From assembly GCA_944320555.1 (NCBI GenBank), contig CALUHX010000002.1, positions 1 to 64,000 on the forward strand: a DNA stretch of 64,000 nucleotides, given 5' to 3'. This stretch comes from an uncultured Butyricimonas sp. GTDB lineage: Bacteria > Bacteroidota > Bacteroidia > Bacteroidales > Marinifilaceae. The translations under genes and the position numbers were made by a program. Below are positions 44,700 through 53,360 of this stretch, piece after piece. Below the pieces are notes generated by a model. The model searched no databases. It was not told the origin of the DNA and saw only the letters and a list, made by a program, of their open reading frames with translations. Within the stretch, counting starts at the first letter, position 1. Every line of letters starts with the position of its first letter.

Positions 44700-46178
44700 T
44701 TATCTATATATCGTATATTCCGCATCAGGAAGTGCCACAATATATTGCTCTGCGGAGCAAGAAGTCGTTGCCCCAATCATATCACTCACATTATTTCGTT
44801 TATATGTATAATAGTTTTGCCCTTCGCCCGCATATTCCCGCAAACTTTCCAACATCACTCGTTCTTGGCGATCGCTTTCCGTCAATGGAACATATTCCAA
44901 ACCGCGAGCTTCACAATATTCCTGATATGCTTCGTTAGCCTCTGCCAATGGAGCACATTCCATAATGATAAAATACATTTCCGGCAAACGAATAATCGGG
45001 AAATTGTGCGGAGCACTTTCATCCGTGGTAAAATCATCATAACGGGCAAGAGTGAATGCGGAATACTGATACACATAATTCCCTTCGTCATCTGTGACCC
45101 AAGACCCTCCAGCCGATTTCCAAAAATGGGAATAACGTATATCCGAAGTAAAATTCTCCCCATACAATTCTTCTATAAAACCAGGCCTACTCTGATAAGT
45201 ATAATATGGATATGCCCAAGGAGAATCAGTTTGTGTAGCAGATGTATAATCTTCATTTTTTATTCCGAATATATGCTCCGTATAGTGAGTCCGGTCTGTA
45301 ACCGTATAATCAGTAACGCTCATATCGGGAGTAGTAAAATTAACTTTTGGAGAACCATCGCTATTCGTCGCATCTTTAACCAAACGAGCATAAGTCAAAG
45401 CCCGCTCATTGTCGCCCCGCCACAAGGCAGCGCGAGCTTGCAATGCCAACACAGCGTAATAGTTACAACGACTTCTCCGATATCGATACGCCCACTCATT
45501 TGAAGAAGATTCCGTTTCAGCAAAAGTCAACGTCAATATGGGGTCCGCATTTTCCAAAAACATCTCGGCACTATCCAAATCTGCCTGCAAATAATCCATG
45601 TATTGGTCAAATGTGTGATATTCATATTCATCGACATCATTTTCCCGCACATAAGGAACATACCTTGTTCCCGCATCTGCCGCAGAGGGAACCGGTCCCC
45701 ATATACGCAACACATCCAAATGGCAGCATGCCCGCAAGGCATAAGCTTCGCCCCGCACAAGCTTGTAAATATCTGGAGACAAATTATCACGATAATTAAC
45801 CATATTATTCAGCAAAGAATTCAAATTGGCTATCACATTATACAAATTCGTAAAGCACAATTCATTCACATAATCTTGGGATTCCGACTGTCCATACATA
45901 TGAATTGCCCAATAATAACCATCTGACATTGAAAGCGGATCCCAATAATAAGTATTCGCCATGCATTCAAGAAAACCAGCTCCTCCCAAATAACTTGGCG
46001 GAGAATAAGAGCCTCGCATTGTATAATATGCGCCATTCAACCCTTGTGTGATCCCATCATCTGTCGCAAACAAAGTTTCCGCCGCCATGGTTGTTTCCGG
46101 TTGAATCGTCAACCAATCATCACAAGCACTAAATAATAGTACTACGCTCAAACATAACAAATATAACTTTTTCTTCAT
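44700..46178 (-). CDS. RagB/SusD family outer-membrane lipoprotein
   Basis: A 492-residue SusD-family lipoprotein that would bind ligand on the cell surface and form the lid of the SusC barrel. The signal and lipobox are at residues 1-17 (VVLLFSAC), then CDDWLTIQPET and ETLFATDDGITQGLNGAYYTMRG, RGEAYALRACCHLDVLRIWGP and FPIIRLPEMYFIIME in the usual TPR-like helical order. The start at 46178 precedes the signal directly. It lies 12 bp after SusC. The bound ligand is not predictable; no glycosidase gene is nearby. Confidence 0.92.
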   Translation of the reverse strand: MKKKLYLLCLSVVLLFSACDDWLTIQPETTMAAETLFATDDGITQGLNGAYYTMRGSYSPPSYLGGAGFLECMANTYYWDPLSMSDGYYWAIHMYGQSESQDYVNELCFTNLYNVIANLNSLLNNMVNYRDNLSPDIYKLVRGEAYALRACCHLDVLRIWGPVPSAADAGTRYVPYVRENDVDEYEYHTFDQYMDYLQADLDSAEMFLENADPILTLTFAETESSSNEWAYRYRRSRCNYYAVLALQARAALWRGDNERALTYARLVKDATNSDGSPKVNFTTPDMSVTDYTVTDRTHYTEHIFGIKNEDYTSATQTDSPWAYPYYTYQSRPGFIEELYGENFTSDIRYSHFWKSAGGSWVTDDEGNYVYQYSAFTLARYDDFTTDESAPHNFPIIRLPEMYFIIMECAPLAEANEAYQEYCEARGLEYVPLTESDRQERVMLESLREYAGEGQNYYTYKRNNVSDMIGATTSCSAEQYIVALPDAEYTIYR

Positions 46179-46189
46179 ATCGCTCAAAC

Positions 46190-49100
46190 TTAGAATGTAC
46201 AAGAAATTGAAAAATTCGGATTTATCGAGAACGGATAATCAATACCTCGTTCCCGTTCTATTGTCGAGAAATAAAAAATATCCGACAAATCAGCAGAAAT
46301 CGACAATCCTTCAAAAGGCGTATGACGCTTCAACCAATCGCTCGGAACGGTGTAGTGAATATTGATATTGTTACAACTAAACACATTATCCTTATGGACG
46401 AAATCACTACAAACAACCGTACTTATATCCCGAGAGGTCGCTCCCCATTGATTCTTATAACGGGCTTGGTCGCCGACATGTTTCCAACCATATTCCAATA
46501 CCCGACGATCCAGATTGGCAGATAGATTTATATTTTCACCTTTACCCAATTCCGTGGAATTAATCTGTTTACCACCCCATTTAGCACCAAAACCAACTAT
46601 AAGACTCCAACCTTTCCAACTAAATGTTGTGTTAAACGTGCAATTGAATTTAGGCTGACTGTCCCCCAAAAGCACCAAATCTTCTGCGTTCTTGTCTAAA
46701 GTCGCCGTTCCGTCCGCTTTTTGATACACCCGTTGTCCGGAGGTCGGATCCACACCCAAAGAAATCAATCCATAAATCGCATCCATCGATGCGCCCTCTT
46801 GATACATAATAATATCTGCCGCCGCATCATAAATCGCAGAACTCCACATATCTTCCAACCGTTCTTTGAATCCGTCGCTCAATTCCACGATTGTATTCCG
46901 ATTCCGTGTGATATTGGCATTCACAAACCATCTAAAATTATGTTCCGGATTATTCAGCACATTAAACCGCAAATACCATTCGAAACCCTCGTTTCGAATT
47001 TTTCCAATATTTCCATTCACCGTGTTAAATCCATGAGATATAGGCAAATCAATGGTCGATATGGTGTTATTGGTTAAGTAATTATAATAATTGAAATCCA
47101 CATTTACCCGATCATTAAACAAGGCCAACTCAAACCCTGCGTTATGCTGCAATGAGTTCTGCTGTTTCAAATCAGGATTCGAGAAATTCGACATAGTCCA
47201 AACAATCCCGTCCAAATACAAATCTTGCGAATTACGAGTAAACACTTCCATATAATCCGATGGATTCAAATTGGCATTTCCCACCACTCCAAAAGAATAA
47301 CGCAAACGCAAATTGGAAATAAACGGCAGATTTTCTTGCACAAACTTCTCATTACTTACCCGCCAACCACCACCAATGGAATAATAGGGCGAAAAACGGC
47401 TACGTTCTCCAAAAGAAGAGGAACCATTATACGTAAGCGACAAGTCCAAAAAGTAACGCTGATCAAAATAATAATTACCGTAAAATGAAAATCCCGCACG
47501 CCTTGTTTGACTTTTATCACCAAATGCATGACCGGTATCAGGATAGGCCAAAGACATCCCGGGATGGCTCGTGTTATCCGTCATAAAACCTACCACCATC
47601 CAAGACACATCATCTTCTATTGTTTCTGACAATTCCGCACTCAAGCCCAATGTAAGCATGTGTTTTTCCTTGAAAGTATTCGCATAACTCAACATTCCTC
47701 TCACTTGCCATTCCGTATATTCAATTTCTCCACGAGAAAAAGAACCCTTCTGTTCCAAATCTGTCTCCCAATCAAAATTTCTATGATTAGGCGGATAATA
47801 AGTATCTCCTTTTTGGTCACGACGGGAAATACCAAAAGTTGCCTCCGCATAAAAACTTGGTGTAAACGAATATTTCACACGAGTGTTGCTTCGCACATTG
47901 AAATATTTTGTTTTGTTCCATACCCCCATACTGTGATCATACAAGGGATTATCAATAGGATAATTCGTACCGGAATTGGGATGATAATAATAATCTACGG
48001 GATCCCCATTCTCATCGTATGGCTCCCAATAGCGATTCATATTCACATAATTGTAAAATTGCCCATAAGGCGAATCTTGATTGCTATTGACACCTACGGA
48101 CAACGACTGCCAAATGTTCCATTTCGTCGTGCGATATCCCAGACTCATCGTCCCATTAAAATTTTTACGGTCGGAATCTTTCATGGAACCTTGCGTGTCC
48201 ACATAAGACAAGTCTAACGAATAATTCCAATTCGCTTGACTTCCGCTAACCTGCAAAATATGCGTCTGCCCGACTCCCGTGCGGGTCGGCACTTTCAACC
48301 AATCGTAATTCACTCCGGATTCCACAGCAGCCTTAACCTCCTCATAAAGCGTTTGATATATTTCGCTATCCCATAAACCTATTTCTTGTTCGTATTCAAA
48401 TTTTTCCCGAGCTGTCATCAAATTGTCGTAAGTGCTGAAATCCGGAATCTGAAGGTTAACGCGCCCTTGATACATTACTCGTAAATTTCCAGACGTGAAA
48501 CGGGTTGTCGTAATCACAATCACTCCATTCGCTCCACGAGAGCCGTAAAGGGAAGTGGCGGAAGCGTCCTTCAGTATGGTAATATTTTCTATCTCGTTCT
48601 CGTTCATGTCCATCACCCGTTCCAATTCTACCTCGAAACCGTCCATAATAAACAAGGGACGATTGTAATCCGTAACAGCATCACCGTTATTTTGCGCTTG
48701 CAATTCTTCAATCGACAACATGGTGGAAGTTCCTCGCAATCGTAACTCCGGCATAGTGTTCGGGTCGGAACCCGCATCGTTATTTTGAACAATCCGCAAA
48801 CTCGGATCGATATTCGCCAAGGTCTGTATGATATTCCGGGAATAATTCATTTGCAACTCTTCTTTGCTAACGGATGTAACGGCACCCGTGAAGCTCTCTT
48901 TCGGTTTGTTGAAGATACCGGTGACAACCACCTCATCGATGTCAAGGGATTCCTCCTCCATCGTGATGCGCAGGGTATCGGTCTTTTCCGTGAAGTCCAC
49001 CTGCTGCTTTTTGTAGCCCACGAAGGAGAACTCCAATTTACCCTTTCTGATGGGCAGGTCGATGGAGAACCAGCCCTTCTCGTTGGTGGCCGTTCCCACG

Positions 49101-49543
49101 GAAGTTCCCACCACGCGGACAGTCACGCCCGGCATGGGCAACTTCTTCTCGTCCTGCACCCACCCCTTCACGGTGAGAGCCTTCTCCACCTCGGGCTTCT
49201 CGTCGTCCGCCCGCTGGATGACAATCACATTGTCGCGGAACACGTAAACCAGCCCCGTGCCTTGCAGGCAACTGGCCAGCACGTCCTTCACCATCGCATG
49301 GCTCACATTCACGTCCACACGGTCCACCGCACGCACGTCCTCGATCTTGTAGACGAACATATAATCCGTCTGCCGCTCGATTTGCTGAAACACTTCGCTC
49401 AACGTGGCGCCCGACATCCGCAGGTCCACCACCGCCTCCTGCCCATGCGACGCGGCATGGACGGAGCAGAATCCCAAAAGCATAAATAACGCAAGCAGTC
49501 TCATTTTCCTTAGCGTTTGTTGATTTTTTGGTTTTTTGTTCAT
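46190..49543 (-). CDS. SusC/RagA family TonB-dependent outer-membrane transporter with STN domain
   Basis: A 1117-residue TonB-linked transporter. After the signal peptide comes a secretin/TonB short N-terminal (STN) domain at about residues 40-110, which relays a signal to a FecR anti-sigma factor, then a carboxypeptidase-D-like domain (VKGWVQDEKKLPMPGVTVRVVG), a plug (GTSTMLSIEELQ, DASATSLYGSRGANGVIVITT) and a barrel ending in NPNFSISCTF. The STN domain and the FecR and ECF sigma genes nearby form a cell-surface signalling set. It is the first gene of the 18-kb minus-strand block. Confidence 0.93.
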   Translation of the reverse strand: MNKKPKNQQTLRKMRLLALFMLLGFCSVHAASHGQEAVVDLRMSGATLSEVFQQIERQTDYMFVYKIEDVRAVDRVDVNVSHAMVKDVLASCLQGTGLVYVFRDNVIVIQRADDEKPEVEKALTVKGWVQDEKKLPMPGVTVRVVGTSVGTATNEKGWFSIDLPIRKGKLEFSFVGYKKQQVDFTEKTDTLRITMEEESLDIDEVVVTGIFNKPKESFTGAVTSVSKEELQMNYSRNIIQTLANIDPSLRIVQNNDAGSDPNTMPELRLRGTSTMLSIEELQAQNNGDAVTDYNRPLFIMDGFEVELERVMDMNENEIENITILKDASATSLYGSRGANGVIVITTTRFTSGNLRVMYQGRVNLQIPDFSTYDNLMTAREKFEYEQEIGLWDSEIYQTLYEEVKAAVESGVNYDWLKVPTRTGVGQTHILQVSGSQANWNYSLDLSYVDTQGSMKDSDRKNFNGTMSLGYRTTKWNIWQSLSVGVNSNQDSPYGQFYNYVNMNRYWEPYDENGDPVDYYYHPNSGTNYPIDNPLYDHSMGVWNKTKYFNVRSNTRVKYSFTPSFYAEATFGISRRDQKGDTYYPPNHRNFDWETDLEQKGSFSRGEIEYTEWQVRGMLSYANTFKEKHMLTLGLSAELSETIEDDVSWMVVGFMTDNTSHPGMSLAYPDTGHAFGDKSQTRRAGFSFYGNYYFDQRYFLDLSLTYNGSSSFGERSRFSPYYSIGGGWRVSNEKFVQENLPFISNLRLRYSFGVVGNANLNPSDYMEVFTRNSQDLYLDGIVWTMSNFSNPDLKQQNSLQHNAGFELALFNDRVNVDFNYYNYLTNNTISTIDLPISHGFNTVNGNIGKIRNEGFEWYLRFNVLNNPEHNFRWFVNANITRNRNTIVELSDGFKERLEDMWSSAIYDAAADIIMYQEGASMDAIYGLISLGVDPTSGQRVYQKADGTATLDKNAEDLVLLGDSQPKFNCTFNTTFSWKGWSLIVGFGAKWGGKQINSTELGKGENINLSANLDRRVLEYGWKHVGDQARYKNQWGATSRDISTVVCSDFVHKDNVFSCNNINIHYTVPSDWLKRHTPFEGLSISADLSDIFYFSTIERERGIDYPFSINPNFSISCTF

Positions 49544-49650
49544 AACTTTGTTTTGAATAAAATGTTAATAATGCTACCGAACGTGTTGAGGGACACTTTC
49601 GGAGGTAAGGGGATGTGAGGGCATTCCCTTACTTTTTCACTCTCAATTTT

Positions 49651-50805
49651 TTAACGACTCACATATATCTTGTTACCCACGCGGGAGAATCGCACGCCTC
49701 GGGTGGCCTGGAGATGCTCCAGAATCCCGTCGATCTCGGCATACCGGTTGGTGTGCAAATAGAAACGCATGTCACGCAACGAGGGATTGGTGTACACCGC
49801 CTCGAAATCGTACCAACGGGACAGCTCGCGGAAGATGTCCTCCAAGCGGGCGTCCTTCATCACGATGCGTCCCTCCCGCCAGGCAAGGGCGTCGCGCGGG
49901 TCCACCTCCCGGGTGCGCAGGCTGCCGGACTCCCGGTCGTACACCGACTGGCGCGAGGGCGTCAGCACGATGCCCGTGTCCGCCGCGACGTACCGCTGGG
50001 CAATCTTCCCCGTGACGAGGGTGGTGACAATCATCCTGTCGTCCGGATAGGCCTTCACGTCAAAGCTCGTGCCCAACACCCGCAAATCCATCCCTTCCGT
50101 CCGCACGACAAAAGGCCGCCGCTCGTCGCGCTCCACCTCGAAATAGCCTTCTCCCGCCAGCCACACCTCCCGCCGTCCGCCGACGAACGCCTCCGGATAG
50201 CGCAAGGAGCTGCCGGCATTCAGCCACACCCGGCTGCCGTCGGCCAACGTGACGTTGAACTCGCAGCCCCGGGGCACGGTCAGCGTATTGTAGCGCATCG
50301 GGACTGTGGCCGTGTCCGCCTGCCTCCCCGTATACTCCAGCCGACCGGAATCGGCCAACCGGATATCCGCCGCCCCCGTGGAGCGCAGCACCGCCGTGTC
50401 GCGGGCGAAGAGGTGGATCTGCTCCCCGTTGTCCAGCGTCAGCACCGGCACCTTGTCGCCGAACGAGGGCACCACCGCCAGCGGAGCCTTCGGCCGCCCG
50501 TCATGCCGCCACTGCCACACCACCAGCCCGGCAACCACCACCAGCACCGCCGCCGCATAGCGCACCCACACCACCAGCCGCCTGCGATGAACCCGCCGCA
50601 TAGTCTGCCGCTCGGCTTTCCCCTCATCCAACCGTCTCCACCGTTCCGCCCAGCGAATCCGCCGGAAGTAGCGCGCCTCCCTCCGGAACAGGCGACGAGC
50701 CTCCTCGTCCTCCCGCAGCCACCGGTCGAAGGCCACCCGCTCCTCCCCGGCCAGCTCGCCGGTCAGGTAATCGCGGATGTATGTCTCTTTTTCCTCTCTT
50801 GTCAT
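49651..50805 (-). CDS. FecR family anti-sigma factor (DUF4974)
   Basis: A 384-residue membrane protein. The cytosolic N-terminal region, about residues 1-75, would hold the sigma factor; a membrane segment lies at 77-97 (VVWVRYAAAVLVVVAGLVV); the periplasmic FecR domain follows (YNTLTVPRGCEFNVTLADGS near 195) and then a C-terminal DUF4974 domain (MKDARLEDIFRELSRWY) that would meet the STN domain of SusC. The start at 50805 fits the conserved N-terminus. The gene is 107 bp from SusC, but its sigma factor is nearly 2 kb upstream, because a 162-bp element, a hicA remnant and an Rpn gene lie between. Confidence 0.9.
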   Translation of the reverse strand: MTREEKETYIRDYLTGELAGEERVAFDRWLREDEEARRLFRREARYFRRIRWAERWRRLDEGKAERQTMRRVHRRRLVVWVRYAAAVLVVVAGLVVWQWRHDGRPKAPLAVVPSFGDKVPVLTLDNGEQIHLFARDTAVLRSTGAADIRLADSGRLEYTGRQADTATVPMRYNTLTVPRGCEFNVTLADGSRVWLNAGSSLRYPEAFVGGRREVWLAGEGYFEVERDERRPFVVRTEGMDLRVLGTSFDVKAYPDDRMIVTTLVTGKIAQRYVAADTGIVLTPSRQSVYDRESGSLRTREVDPRDALAWREGRIVMKDARLEDIFRELSRWYDFEAVYTNPSLRDMRFYLHTNRYAEIDGILEHLQATRGVRFSRVGNKIYVSR

Positions 50806-50965
50806 AATTCTCGTCTTTTTAAAATTTACTAGACAAACACACAAAATCAAAAATGGGTGAATGAAAATAGCAACTTTTTTTCATTTTTCCGCAAATTATT
50901 TTCCAACACCCTGTACACCAACACATACGACACACACATTTTTTTGCCATCACACCCTTTTCACA

Positions 50966-51127
50966 TAGTAATAAGCGTATTTTAAGCCACCTTTAAGCCA
51001 TGCCGCGCGAGCGCGGCGCGATGCGGCGTCGATGGCCGTTCGTCCACGGACGACCACCCACCGACCCGCCATCGAACCTCAACCGAGCATAATGGCTTAA
51101 AAGGGGCTTAATGCACGCTTATTACTA
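50966..51127. repeat. 162-bp inverted-repeat element (MITE-like)
   Basis: The 36-bp ends are inverse copies with about five mismatches: 50966-51001 begins TAGTAATAAGCGT and 51092-51127 ends ACGCTTATTACTA. Inside are further palindromes: CCGCGC/GCGCGG, CGTCC/GGACG, and TCGATGG with CCATCGA across the centre. No reading frame occupies it. The centre is GC-rich and the ends AT-rich. It could be a nonautonomous mobile element or a structured RNA gene. The two flanks hold no other features I can name. Confidence 0.75.
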
Positions 51128-51220
51128 GCGGAAAACCCCATCAACCTTTCCCATCCCCAAAATTACCCCACCACCTCTTACTTCTTAATACCTTTAGTAC
51201 TTTGAGGAAAACTTCTCAAA

Positions 51221-51457
51221 ATGGGGACAAAAGAAAAACTAATAGAACGCTTCAGGCAGCAACCAAAAAATCTCACGTTTGAAGAAACAATAACTTTACC
51301 AAGCTATTCCGGATATGAAAAACACAACAAAGGCGCGACATCCGATTCCAAAATTCGATTCCAAAATAAAGAAATCCAGCAATATATTGATACACACCGA
51401 CCTCATCACACGAGTTGGAGCAAAAACATGCCCGCTAACTTGTTTGGCGGCAAATAA
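51221..51457 (+). pseudogene. Truncated HicA-type toxin remnant
   Basis: A 78-residue frame that begins like the Bacteroidota HicA toxins (MGTKEKLIERFRQQPKNLTFEE, the SYSGYEKHNKGATSDSKIRF region, then IDTHRPH). After the histidine region the expected final helices (AVYEFLxxxxLI type) are replaced by TSWSKNMPANLFGGK and a stop. No HicB antitoxin follows. The promoter region of the Rpn gene starts just past its end, as if a junction cut the gene. It is probably not functional. Confidence 0.6.
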
Positions 51458-51461
51458 TCCG

Positions 51462-51469
51462 TAACTTTG
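51462..51469 (+). promoter_or_regulatory. -7 promoter box (TAACTTTG) for the Rpn gene
   Basis: TAACTTTG is 33 bp before the ATG at 51502 and right after the end of the hicA remnant. It rules out the GTG at 51469 as the start. Confidence 0.65.
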
Positions 51470-51501
51470 TGGAAGAATTGGGACTAAAAACAGGCACTAA
51501 T

Positions 51502-52503
51502 ATGGGAAGCGAAGGCTTAATGGAACGGTACATGAATCCGTACACGGATTTCGGGTTCAAGAAATTATTCGGAACGGAATTGAACAAGGATTTGCTAATC
51601 AGTTTCTTGAATGCCCTCATCCCGGAGGAGAGGGAAATCACCGATGTCACCTACCTCAACCCGGAGCAACTCGGCGCGCAGGAATTGGAGCGGAAAGCTG
51701 TGTTCGACGTGTATTGCGAGAACGAGGCGGGAGAAAAGTTTTTGGTCGAGATGCAAAAAGCGGAACAACAGTTCTTCAAAGACCGGAGCATCTTTTACTC
51801 CACCTTCCCCATCCGAGAGCAAGCCGTGAGGGGACAAAAATGGAACTATGAACTGAAAGCCGTGTACACCGTCGGCATCCTGAATTTCACCTTCGACCAC
51901 TCGAACGACGATTATTTCCACCACGAGGTGAAACTGTTGGACACCCGGACGAAAGAGGTATTCTACGACAAACTGACGTTTATCTATCTGGAAATGCCCA
52001 AGTTCGACAAGACAGAGGACGAGCTGGAGAGCATGTTCGACAAATGGCTCTTCGTGCTGAAAAACCTCTCCCGGCTGATGGAGCGCCCCGCCGCACTGCA
52101 GGAGCGGGTCTTCACCCGCCTGTTCGAGGCCGCCGAAATCGCCCGCTTCAGCAAGCGGGAACTTTTCGAGTACGAAGACAGTCTGAAAGCTTTCCGGGAC
52201 TGGTACAGCGTGATTTCCACCGCCGAAGACAAAGGCGAGAAAAGAGGAGTCCAGAAAGGTTTAAAAGAAGGTATGCTGAAAGGCTTAAAACAGGGCAGGG
52301 AACAAGGCCTAAAACAGGGCAGGAAACAAGGCCTAAAAGAAGGAATGGAGCAAGGTTTGAAAGAAGGAATAGCGCAAGGAAAAGAAGAAGGAATAGAATT
52401 AGCCAGCATCAAGATTGCCCAGAAATTGAAAGCGGCGGGGGCACCCATCTCCCTTATTTGCCAGTCGACAGGGCTGACGGAGGAAGAGGTGGCCACACTA
52501 TAA
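51502..52503 (+). CDS. Rpn/PD-(D/E)XK family nuclease-transposase
   Basis: A 333-residue protein of the Rpn family (recombination-promoting nuclease, formerly putative transposase). The N-terminal domain has the family start NPYTDFGFKKLFG, the catalytic block KAVFDVYCENEAGEKFLVEMQKAEQ (D-x-E-x-Q/K layout of the PD-(D/E)XK fold) near residues 60-85, and FYSTFPIREQAVRG. The C-terminal part carries six 8-residue units of the form GLKQGREQ, encoded by 24-bp repeats, and then a short helical end. I chose the ATG at 51502 since a promoter box lies at 51462-51469. It lies between the ECF sigma and FecR genes, on the opposite strand to both. Confidence 0.85.
   Translation: MGSEGLMERYMNPYTDFGFKKLFGTELNKDLLISFLNALIPEEREITDVTYLNPEQLGAQELERKAVFDVYCENEAGEKFLVEMQKAEQQFFKDRSIFYSTFPIREQAVRGQKWNYELKAVYTVGILNFTFDHSNDDYFHHEVKLLDTRTKEVFYDKLTFIYLEMPKFDKTEDELESMFDKWLFVLKNLSRLMERPAALQERVFTRLFEAAEIARFSKRELFEYEDSLKAFRDWYSVISTAEDKGEKRGVQKGLKEGMLKGLKQGREQGLKQGRKQGLKEGMEQGLKEGIAQGKEEGIELASIKIAQKLKAAGAPISLICQSTGLTEEEVATL
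52258..52401 (+). repeat. Six tandem 24-bp units inside the Rpn gene
   Basis: Units start at 52258, 52282, 52306, 52330, 52354 and 52378 and encode GLKEGMLK, GLKQGREQ, GLKQGRKQ, GLKEGMEQ, GLKEGIAQ and GKEEGIEL. Units two and three are nearly identical. Change of copy number would keep the frame and alter the linker length. Confidence 0.85.
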
Positions 52504-52683
52504 ATCATGGGGGAACTCAGGACCAATGATTCGATTCGTCTGAAAAAGAGTGTTGACATAAACGATATCCGCTTGGGAGAAAACAGAGGCCGCAACGGGC
52601 ATACCCGCCCATACATGACTGCGAATTAGCAGCAATTTTGGACAAAATGCGAAAATCGGTCGCAAATCCGTGAAATGAACCAG

Positions 52684-53244
52684 TCACAAGCCTTTGCAGA
52701 GGGCGAGGAAGAGGATGGCGGGGTCGGGGAACTGGGCGCGCAATTGCTTGAGGCCGTGGGCGAGCAAGGTCTTGACGGTGTTGACGGAGACGTTGAGGGA
52801 ATCGGCCACCTCTTTATACCTTTTTCCGTCGACAATCACTCCGAGAATGGCCGCCCGCGTCTTTTCGGGCAAGGCGTCAATGGCCGCGTGGATGGCCTCC
52901 ATGAGCTCGGGCGAGACGGTCAGGGCTTCCTCCTCCTCCACCTCGTGAGCCAGGAAATCGGCGGTGGAGACCTCCCGGTTGTTCCGTATCCTGTTCAGGC
53001 AGGCGTTCTTCACGCTCCGAAACAGGAAGGTGCCCAAGGCCCCGGGCTCCAACCGCAGGTAAGCCCTCGTGCGGATAAAATGATAAAACACATCCTGCAC
53101 CATGTCCTCCGTATAAACGTCATCGTTCAGCAACGATCCGGAAAACAAGACCAGCGGTTTGTAATAACGCCGGAACAACAATTTTCCGCCCTCGTCGACA
53201 CTTCTCGCAAAGGCCGTTAATATCTCATCGTCTGATATTTGCAT
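52684..53244 (-). CDS. ECF-type RNA polymerase sigma-70 factor
   Basis: A 186-residue ECF sigma factor of the FecI type. Region 2 covers TEDMVQDVFYHFIRTRAYLRL (about residues 45-65) and region 4 is TRAAILGVIVDGKRYKEVADSLNVSVNTVKTLLAHGLKQLR near 130-170. I take the ATG at 53244 because a longer frame starts with TTG at 53271 inside the promoter box (53269-53276). It most probably partners the FecR protein and SusC downstream, although the usual adjacency is broken by the inserted segment. A classic sigma/anti-sigma/SusC relay is therefore inferred. Confidence 0.9.
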   Translation of the reverse strand: MQISDDEILTAFARSVDEGGKLLFRRYYKPLVLFSGSLLNDDVYTEDMVQDVFYHFIRTRAYLRLEPGALGTFLFRSVKNACLNRIRNNREVSTADFLAHEVEEEEALTVSPELMEAIHAAIDALPEKTRAAILGVIVDGKRYKEVADSLNVSVNTVKTLLAHGLKQLRAQFPDPAILFLALCKGL

Positions 53245-53268
53245 CGTTCCCGTGTTCTTAATTCCAAA

Positions 53269-53276
53269 CAAAGGTA
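53269..53276 (-). promoter_or_regulatory. -7 promoter box (TACCTTTG) for the ECF sigma gene
   Basis: TACCTTTG on the minus strand, 25 bp before the ATG at 53244. Confidence 0.65.
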
Positions 53277-53322
53277 AGAATTAAACTCAAAAAACGCCCT
53301 TTCATTTGTTTATTTTTTTTCG

Positions 53323-53330
53323 TAACTTTG
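53323..53330 (+). promoter_or_regulatory. -7 promoter box (TAACTTTG) for the carboxyltransferase gene
   Basis: TAACTTTG is 31 bp before the ATG at 53361; the adjacent minus-strand box for the sigma gene makes this a divergent promoter region. Confidence 0.65.
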
Positions 53331-53360
53331 GGGCTTGTTAATTAACAAAACTAATTACCT

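Noticed and set aside
44700-49543. Assignment of the SusCD pair to a polysaccharide utilisation locus
   Set aside because: No glycoside hydrolase, lyase, sulfatase or hybrid two-component regulator is present in the neighbourhood.
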